9,893 bases of DNA from contig DAIRCY010000096.1 of the NCBI GenBank assembly GCA_036796435.1, positions 1 to 9,893 of the forward strand, given 5' to 3'. The notes below the pieces were generated by a model. The model ran no database searches and was not told the origin of the DNA. It worked only from the letters and a program-made list of their open reading frames with translations. The first letter of the stretch is position 1. The number at the start of each line of letters is the position of its first letter. Below are positions 6,233 to 9,893 of the stretch, piece after piece. Origin of the DNA: JAJYVT01 sp036796435. Its GTDB lineage: Bacteria; Actinomycetota; Acidimicrobiia; Acidimicrobiales; RAAP-2. The translations under genes and the position numbers were made by a program.

Positions 6233-6238
6233 TATCAT
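6233..6238 (+). promoter_or_regulatory. Candidate -10 box of the tRNA-Thr/tRNA-Met/rpmG unit
   Basis: TATCAT lies 26 nt before tRNA-Thr, predicting a start near 6246 and a 5' leader of about 19 nt to be trimmed by RNase P. The -35 is poor. It points away from the GNAT promoter, so the two form a divergent pair. Confidence 0.4.
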
Positions 6239-6264
6239 GGCGTGCTGCAGCGGCGTGTTGCCGC

Positions 6265-6337
6265 GCCCCCTTAGCTCAGTCGGCAGAGCACAGCCATGGT
6301 AAGGCTGGTGTCGTCGGTTCGATTCCGACAGGGGGCT
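6265..6337 (+). tRNA. tRNA-Thr (anticodon GGT)
   Basis: Acceptor strands GCCCCCT (6265-6271) and AGGGGGC (6330-6336) pair perfectly. The D arm is GCTC / GAGC, the anticodon arm CAGCC-ATGGTAA-GGCTG with anticodon GGT for ACC and ACU codons, and the T arm GTCGG-TTCGATT-CCGAC. The discriminator is T6337 and no CCA is encoded. Only 4 nt separate it from tRNA-Met, so both are surely in one transcript. The same pair precedes rpmG in mycobacteria. Confidence 0.96.
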
Positions 6338-6341
6338 CCCC

Positions 6342-6415
6342 GGCGGCGTAGCTCAGTTGGTCAGAGCACACGGCTCATAATCGTGTTGTCGCGGGTTCGA
6401 GTCCCGCCGCCGCTA
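6342..6415 (+). tRNA. tRNA-Met (anticodon CAT), elongator type
   Basis: Acceptor strands GGCGGCG (6342-6348) and CGCCGCT (6408-6414) pair with G-U as the first pair. The D arm is GCTC / GAGC, the anticodon arm CACGG-CTCATAA-TCGTG, and the T arm GCGGG-TTCGAGT-CCCGC. Discriminator A6415, no encoded CCA. The anticodon stem lacks the three consecutive G-C pairs of initiator tRNA, so this is elongator Met. A lysidine-modified tRNA-Ile(CAT) cannot be excluded by eye, but the position beside tRNA-Thr and rpmG argues for Met. Confidence 0.94.
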
Positions 6416-6456
6416 CGGACCGGGTCTGCCGGGTCGAGCACAAGAGAGGTACCCCG

Positions 6457-6621
6457 ATGGCCAAGAACGAGAAGCGAGTCCAGGTGACGCTGGCCTGCGA
6501 GGTCTGCAAGCGCCGGAACTACATCACCACGAAGAACAAGCTGAATGACCGCGAGCGGATCGAGATGCAGAAGTACTGCCGCTGGGACCGCAAGCACACC
6601 CTCCACAAGGAAACCCGCTGA
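6457..6621 (+). CDS. rpmG: 50S ribosomal protein L33
   Basis: This 54-codon gene encodes bL33, a small basic protein of the large ribosomal subunit near the E site. The sequence begins MAKNEKRVQVTLACEVCKRR, continues NYITTKNKLND (21-31), and ends KHTLHKETR, all typical. Zinc-binding L33 proteins have two CxxC knuckles. Here the first is intact (Cys14, Cys17) but the second reads C41-R-W-D44, so the fourth ligand is Asp. The protein could still bind zinc weakly, or be part-way to the cysteine-free form. The start is supported by GAGAGG 7 nt upstream and by family length. It lies 41 nt after tRNA-Met and is probably transcribed with the two tRNAs. The sequence 6622-6724 to the next tRNA holds a TAACGT box (6643-6648) and an imperfect stem (6633-6666), but no gene. 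Confidence 0.95.
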   Translation: MAKNEKRVQVTLACEVCKRRNYITTKNKLNDRERIEMQKYCRWDRKHTLHKETR

Positions 6622-6724
6622 TCCGCCCCAGGCAGGGGGTGGTAACGTCGCGCGCTGCCCCCGCTGTCCGTCGGTCGCCGATCCGGGCGGTCGGGACCGC
6701 TCGGGGTGAGGACCGCGGTGACAG

Positions 6725-6797
6725 AGGGCAGTAGCTCAACTGGTAGAGCACCGGTCTCCAAAACCGGCGGTTGGGGGTTCGAGTCCCTCCTGCCCTG
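6725..6797 (+). tRNA. tRNA-Trp (anticodon CCA)
   Basis: Acceptor strands AGGGCAG (6725-6731) and CTGCCCT (6790-6796) pair perfectly. The anticodon arm CCGGT-CTCCAAA-ACCGG gives anticodon CCA for UGG. The T arm is GGGGG-TTCGAGT-CCCTC. Discriminator G6797, as is usual for tRNA-Trp, and no encoded CCA. tRNA-Trp directly before secE is a widely conserved arrangement. Confidence 0.96.
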
Positions 6798-6902
6798 CAG
6801 GGAGCCCCACCGGCAGGGAACGACTCCCGACAGACGACCGATAGCCGGAACGAAGCAGCGAATCGCGAGAGTAAGCGCATGGTGGAACGGCGAGATCCGA
6901 CG

Positions 6903-7175
6903 ATGACCGATGGGCCGAACTTCGAGACCGACGCGTTCGAGTTCGGGGACGTGGGGCCCGCTCGGCGCGAGGTGAAGTCGGCTCGCCACCGGACCACGCC
7001 GATCCAGTTTGCCCGAGAGATCCGCGAGGAGCTCCGCCAGGTCGCCTGGCCGAGCCGCGCCGAGATGCTGAACTACTCGATGGTCGTCTTCTTCACGCTC
7101 GTGATCATGATCGCATTGATCTTCCTGCTGAACTACGCCTTCAGCAAGGGCGTGTTCTTCATGTTCCAGAAGTGA
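6903..7175 (+). CDS. secE: Preprotein translocase subunit SecE
   Basis: This 90-residue single-pass membrane protein is the SecE subunit that clamps SecY in the Sec translocon. A polar N-terminal half precedes the conserved cytoplasmic amphipathic helix FAREIREELRQVAWPSRAEM (about 37-56). One transmembrane segment follows at about 61-82. The (K/R)xVxWPS motif is diagnostic. Single-span form and length are typical for actinobacteria. ATG 6903 is my choice because MTDGPNFE resembles other actinobacterial SecE N-termini. ATG 6879 in the same frame, with GAGAG 8 nt upstream, would add eight residues and is almost equally possible. The gene ends 10 nt before nusG, so the pair is almost certainly co-transcribed, as in most bacteria. 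Confidence 0.93.
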   Translation: MTDGPNFETDAFEFGDVGPARREVKSARHRTTPIQFAREIREELRQVAWPSRAEMLNYSMVVFFTLVIMIALIFLLNYAFSKGVFFMFQK

Positions 7176-7185
7176 GAGCCCGGAC

Positions 7186-8001
7186 GTGACACTCGACACC
7201 GACCTTTCCGAAGACGCCATCGTGGCCGAAGACGCCATCGTGGCCGAAGACGCCATCGTGGCTGAAGACGCCGCCGCTGCCGCCGACGGCGCCGCCGCCG
7301 CTGCCGAGGCTGCCGAGGCTGCCGAGGGCGCGCCCGCCGAGGACGCCCACGACGGATCCGGTGGCCCCGCCACCCTCGACGTGCCCGAGCAGGAAGACGA
7401 CGACGACGAGGAGGAGGAGGAGGAGGGCGAGGTCGCCTACGTCCCCAGCCCTTACGACCGGCCGGGCCGGTGGTACGTCGTCCACACGTACTCGGGCTAC
7501 GAGAACAAGGTCACGTCGAACCTGAAGAACGTCGTCGCGTCGCGTGGCATGGAGGATCGCGTCTACGAGGTCGTGATCCCGATGGAGGACGTCGTCGAGG
7601 TCAAGAACGGCAAGCGGGTCACCGTCCAGAAGAAGGTCTTCCCGGGCTACCTCCTCGTGCGCAGCGACCTCGACGACGACACCTGGGGCGCCATCCGAAA
7701 CACCCCCGGGGTGACGGGCTTCGTGGGCCCGGGGACCAAGCCGACGCCGCTTTCCCGCCGCGAGGTGGAGAGCATCCTCCAGGTCAAGCCCGAGGGGGTC
7801 CAGGCACCCTCGAAGCAGCGCCGGCCGCGACTCGAGTACGAGGTCAACGAGACGGTGCGGGTGAAGGAGGGGCCGTTCGCCGACTTCTCCGGTCAGATCG
7901 CCGAGATCAACGAGGATCAGCTGAAGCTCAAGGTGCTCGTGAACATCTTCGGCCGGGAGACGCCGGTCGAGCTCGAGTTCAGCCAGGTCGCAAAGCTCTA
8001 A
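7186..8001 (+). CDS. nusG: Transcription termination/antitermination protein NusG
   Basis: NusG binds RNA polymerase, tunes elongation and termination, and links polymerase to the ribosome. The protein has 271 residues, but the conserved part starts only at RWYVVHTYSGYENKV (from residue 95). The NGN domain continues through VFPGYLLVRSDLD and NTPGVTGFVG; the KOW domain VKEGPFADFSGQIAEIN through NIFGRETPVELEF closes the protein near 205-271. The first 94 residues are a low-complexity tail: three copies of EDAIVA, then Ala/Glu stretches, then a run of Asp and Glu. N-terminal extensions occur in other actinobacterial NusG proteins, but this one is visibly repeat-built. GTG 7186 is the only start in the 10-nt gap after secE and keeps the frame, though the Shine-Dalgarno is weak. 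A shorter product seems unlikely because no other good start precedes residue 95. Confidence 0.94.
   Translation: MTLDTDLSEDAIVAEDAIVAEDAIVAEDAAAAADGAAAAAEAAEAAEGAPAEDAHDGSGGPATLDVPEQEDDDDEEEEEEGEVAYVPSPYDRPGRWYVVHTYSGYENKVTSNLKNVVASRGMEDRVYEVVIPMEDVVEVKNGKRVTVQKKVFPGYLLVRSDLDDDTWGAIRNTPGVTGFVGPGTKPTPLSRREVESILQVKPEGVQAPSKQRRPRLEYEVNETVRVKEGPFADFSGQIAEINEDQLKLKVLVNIFGRETPVELEFSQVAKL
7210..7272 (+). repeat. 18-bp direct repeat in the 5' end of nusG
   Basis: Units at 7210-7227, 7228-7245 and 7246-7263 are identical except for the last base of the third; a half unit follows to 7272. Each encodes Glu-Asp-Ala-Ile-Val-Ala. The near identity at silent positions points to recent duplication by slippage rather than old selection. 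Confidence 0.9.
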
Positions 8002-8022
8002 GTCGTCCAAGGAGATCCAACA

Positions 8023-8454
8023 ATGCCCCCGCGCAAGCGCGTCCTCACCGTCGTCAAGATCCAGCTCCAGGCAGGCCAGGCGACCCCGGCCCCTCCCGTC
8101 GGCACCGCCCTCGGTCCGCACGGGGTCCAGACGATGGAGTTCTGCAAGCAGTACAACGCCGCCACCGAGTCCATGCGTGGCACGGTCGTGCCGGTCGACA
8201 TCACGATCTACGAGGACAGGTCGTTCAGCTTCGTGCTCAAGACGACGCCGACGCCGGTCCTGCTGCGTCAGGCGGCGGGGCTCGACAAGGGCTCGGCCAC
8301 GGCGGGGCGCGCCCAGGTCGGGACGATCACCGACGACCAGCTCGCGGAGATCGCCCGCGTGAAGCTCGTCGACCTGAACACCGACGACCTCGACGCCGCG
8401 AAGAAGCAGGTCGCCGGCACCGCACGCTCGATGGGCATCGCGGTCGCCAAGTGA
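8023..8454 (+). CDS. rplK: 50S ribosomal protein L11
   Basis: This 143-residue protein is uL11, which binds the thiostrepton loop of 23S rRNA in the GTPase-associated centre and takes part in factor-dependent GTP hydrolysis and stringent-factor sensing. The N-terminal domain carries the proline-rich AGQATPAPPVGTALGPHG (about 17-34), where thiostrepton-resistance changes cluster in other bacteria, and MEFCKQYNAAT. The RNA-binding C-terminal domain includes KTTPTPVLLRQAAG, KGS and the final helix AKKQVAGTARSMGIAV. Length is as expected. The start is firm: AAGGAG (8009-8014) lies 8 nt upstream of ATG 8023. It lies 21 nt after nusG and 25 nt before rplA, consistent with one transcript. Confidence 0.98.
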   Translation: MPPRKRVLTVVKIQLQAGQATPAPPVGTALGPHGVQTMEFCKQYNAATESMRGTVVPVDITIYEDRSFSFVLKTTPTPVLLRQAAGLDKGSATAGRAQVGTITDDQLAEIARVKLVDLNTDDLDAAKKQVAGTARSMGIAVAK

Positions 8455-8479
8455 CCGGCGCCCGAGACGGAGGACATCG

Positions 8480-9205
8480 ATGAGCCAGCACGGCAAGCGC
8501 TACAAGTCCCTCAGCGGACAGTACGACCGCGAGGCCTTTTTTGGGATCGGCGATGCCGTCGACCTCGTGAAGTCGATGGGCTCCGCCAAGTTCGACGAGA
8601 CGGTCGAGCTCGCAGTCCGGCTCGGGGTCGACCCTCGCAAGGCCGACCAGATCGTGCGCGGCACGCTGAGCCTTCCTGCAGGGACGGGGAAGTCGGTCCG
8701 GGTCGCCGTCTTCGCCTCCGGCGAGGCGGCGTCCGAGGCCCGTGCGGCCGGGGCGGACGTCGTCGGGGCCGACGACCTGGTCGCCCGGGTGCGTGACCAG
8801 GGCTTCTTGGACTTCGACGTGGCGATCGCCACGCCCGACCTCATGGGCCAGGTGGGGACGCTCGGGCGGGTCCTCGGGCCACGCGGCCTGATGCCGAACC
8901 CGAAGACCGGGACCGTGACGACCGACGTCGGCAGGGCGGTCACCGAGTTCAAGGGCGGACGTGTCGAGTACCGCACCGACAAGGTCGGCAACGTCCACCT
9001 CCCCGTCGGGAAGGTCTCGTTCACGAAGGCGGACCTGGTGTCGAACGTGCACGCGGTGATCGAGGAGCTGGTGCGGGCGAAGCCCGCCGCTGCCAAGGGC
9101 CGTTACCTGCTCGGGGTCACCCTCTCGTCGACCATGGGCCCAGGGGTGCACATCGACCCCGCACGGGCCCGCGAGGTCGAAGAGGAGCTGGCGGTCACCG
9201 CCTGA
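8480..9205 (+). CDS. rplA: 50S ribosomal protein L1
   Basis: This 241-residue protein is uL1, which forms the mobile L1 stalk that guides deacylated tRNA out of the E site. It is also the translational repressor of the rplK-rplA unit in E. coli. Features in order are the N-terminal KRYKSLSGQYDRE, the domain I stretch DETVELAVRLGVDPRKADQ (about 35-53), the domain II signature DLMGQVGTLGRVLGPRGLMPNPKTGTVT (about 118-145), and the closing domain I segment VGKVSFTKADLVSNVHAVIEEL. The start is firm, with GGAGG (8469-8473) 6 nt before ATG 8480. Length is a few residues above the common value near 235. No L1-binding mRNA mimic could be identified by eye near rplK. Confidence 0.98.
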   Translation: MSQHGKRYKSLSGQYDREAFFGIGDAVDLVKSMGSAKFDETVELAVRLGVDPRKADQIVRGTLSLPAGTGKSVRVAVFASGEAASEARAAGADVVGADDLVARVRDQGFLDFDVAIATPDLMGQVGTLGRVLGPRGLMPNPKTGTVTTDVGRAVTEFKGGRVEYRTDKVGNVHLPVGKVSFTKADLVSNVHAVIEELVRAKPAAAKGRYLLGVTLSSTMGPGVHIDPARAREVEEELAVTA

Positions 9206-9211
9206 TACCCT
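9206..9211 (+). promoter_or_regulatory. Possible -10 box for an internal rplJ promoter
   Basis: TACCCT preceded by TG (extended form TGATACCCT) overlaps the end of rplA and would start a transcript near 9218, just before the rplJ leader. No -35 is visible. A separate rplJ-rplL promoter is known in other bacteria, but this one rests on one motif. Confidence 0.3.
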
Positions 9212-9221
9212 CTCAATGACA

Positions 9222-9388
9222 GCCCGCCAGGCGCGGGCAACGAATTTCCGGTCGCCGTAGACCTCCGGTGCGCCCCTGGCGCGGAAGGGACCCTCGGGTC
9301 CGCCTGACGAGGCGACGCTCTCCGGGCGAAAGCTCGGTCCGTCGCACACCGGGGCAACCGCGGCACCCTGCCGACCGGTGGAGGAACG
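9222..9388 (+). promoter_or_regulatory. Ribosomal protein L10 leader-like region
   Basis: The 183-nt gap before rplJ is where bacteria place the L10 leader, an mRNA structure bound by the L10-(L7/L12) complex for autogenous control. Here GCCCGC / GCGGGC (9222-9227, 9233-9238) form a perfect hairpin. GGACC / GGTCC (9288-9292, 9297-9301) form a second one. ACCTCCGGT (9261-9269) can pair with the segment at 9374-9384 that contains the Shine-Dalgarno GGAGG (9380-9384), closing the region and hiding the ribosome site. That basal pairing is what an L10 leader needs. The kink-turn was not resolved by eye. The first hairpin might instead be a partial terminator after rplA. Confidence 0.6.
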
Positions 9389-9893
9389 ATGGACAATCCG
9401 AGGCCCGAGAAGGTCGCCGTCGTCGACGAGGTGCGGTCGCGCCTCGGCGGGGCTCAGGCGACGGTGGTCACCGAATACCGCGGGCTCACCGTGGCGGACC
9501 TGGCTGCCCTGCGAAAGACCCTCACCGCCGCAGGCGGCGACTACAAGGTCTTCAAGAACACGCTCGTGAAACGGGCGATCGCCGACGGGCCCAACGCTCC
9601 GCTCCAAGAGCTGCTCGTCGGCCCGACGGCGATCGCCTTCGTCCAAGGTGACGTGAGCGCGGTCGCCAAGGCGCTCCGCGACTTCTCGAGGACGAACGCG
9701 CACCTCGTCGTGAAGGGCGGCATGCTCGACGGCTCGCTCGTGTCGCCCGCACAGCTCGGCGCCCTCGCGGACCTCCCGCCTCGCGAGGTCCTGCTCGCCC
9801 GCTTCGCCGGAGCGCTCCAGGCGCCCTTGGCCCAGCTGGCGTCACTTCTCCAGGCCCTCCCTCGGGGGCTGGCGTACGGGCTGAAGGCACTCC
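9389..9893 (+). CDS. rplJ: 50S ribosomal protein L10, N-terminal part (3' end outside window)
   Basis: The frame runs open from ATG 9389 to the window edge, giving 168 residues of uL10, the base of the stalk that anchors L7/L12 dimers to the ribosome. It begins MDNPRPEKVAVVDEVRSRL. The RNA-binding domain shows TEYRGLTVADLAALRKTL (about 28-45), YKVFKNTLVKRAI (about 52-64), and GPTAIAF with the following GD (about 78-86). The C-terminal part, with LADLPPREVLLARFAGALQAPLAQLASLLQALPRGL, begins the linker toward the L7/L12-binding helix; only a few codons should be missing. The start is firm, with GGAGG 4 nt upstream. rplL is expected next but is outside the window. Confidence 0.96.
   Translation, partial: MDNPRPEKVAVVDEVRSRLGGAQATVVTEYRGLTVADLAALRKTLTAAGGDYKVFKNTLVKRAIADGPNAPLQELLVGPTAIAFVQGDVSAVAKALRDFSRTNAHLVVKGGMLDGSLVSPAQLGALADLPPREVLLARFAGALQAPLAQLASLLQALPRGLAYGLKAL

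Noticed and set aside
6265..6415. tRNA genes as an integration (att) site for a mobile element
   Set aside because: No integrase, no direct repeat of a tRNA 3' end and no foreign-looking DNA in the neighbourhood.
6633..6666. Imperfect GC stem after rpmG as a terminator
   Set aside because: It needs an 18-nt loop and a bulge and has no T-tract; too weak to list as a feature.
7159..8496. Minus-strand frame of 445 codons opposite nusG and rplK
   Set aside because: Composed of Leu, Asp, His and Arg runs mirroring the plus-strand genes; its repeats simply reflect the nusG repeats.
8327..9703. Minus-strand frame of 458 codons across rplA and the rplJ leader
   Set aside because: Antisense shadow of L1 and L10, which are certain on the plus strand; no family motif visible.

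Overview
The window comes from the chromosome of a high-GC Gram-positive bacterium, most likely an actinobacterium of the Acidimicrobiia type. Three things point there: strong G/C bias at third codon positions, the gene order tRNA-Thr / tRNA-Met / rpmG / tRNA-Trp / secE / nusG / rplK / rplA / rplJ, and an MptB-type polyprenol-phosphomannose mannosyltransferase. The class is inferred from gene content and protein style; no search was run. Nearly everything here is housekeeping. I see no phage, insertion sequence, CRISPR array, toxin-antitoxin pair or defence island.

The left part (1-3516) holds the C-terminal third of citrate synthase, an acyl-CoA thioesterase II (tesB, minus), a GtrA-family membrane protein (plus), a YajQ-family protein (minus), a class II tRNA-Tyr and a PAP2-family membrane phosphatase. 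These are mostly single genes with alternating strands. Several have a TAnnnT -10-like box 7-10 nt before the start codon and no Shine-Dalgarno sequence, which suggests leaderless mRNAs.

The middle (3517-6240) holds a long leader behind a good sigma70-like promoter, then the 572-residue MptB-like mannosyltransferase, which probably builds the mannan backbone of a lipoglycan at the membrane. Convergent to it is a GNAT acetyltransferase of the phosphinothricin-acetyltransferase type, carrying an alanine-rich insert encoded by a 12-bp tandem repeat.

The right part (6265-9893) is the translation and secretion cluster. It holds tRNA-Thr(GGT), tRNA-Met(CAT), ribosomal protein L33, tRNA-Trp(CCA), SecE, NusG, L11, L1, an L10-leader-like regulatory region and the start of L10, which runs off the window. 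The genes for L33, L11, L1 and L10 have clear Shine-Dalgarno sites, unlike the left half. SecE is the translocon anchor subunit, NusG couples transcription to translation, and L11, L1 and L10 form the ribosome's L1 stalk and GTPase-associated centre. The hadABC-type dehydratase genes found between rpmG and tRNA-Trp in mycobacteria are absent.

The best leads are structural oddities in ordinary genes: the repeat-encoded insert in the GNAT enzyme, the repeat-bearing acidic/alanine tail on NusG, an L33 whose fourth zinc cysteine is Asp, and two overlapping tiny ORFs plus a hairpin in the mptB leader.
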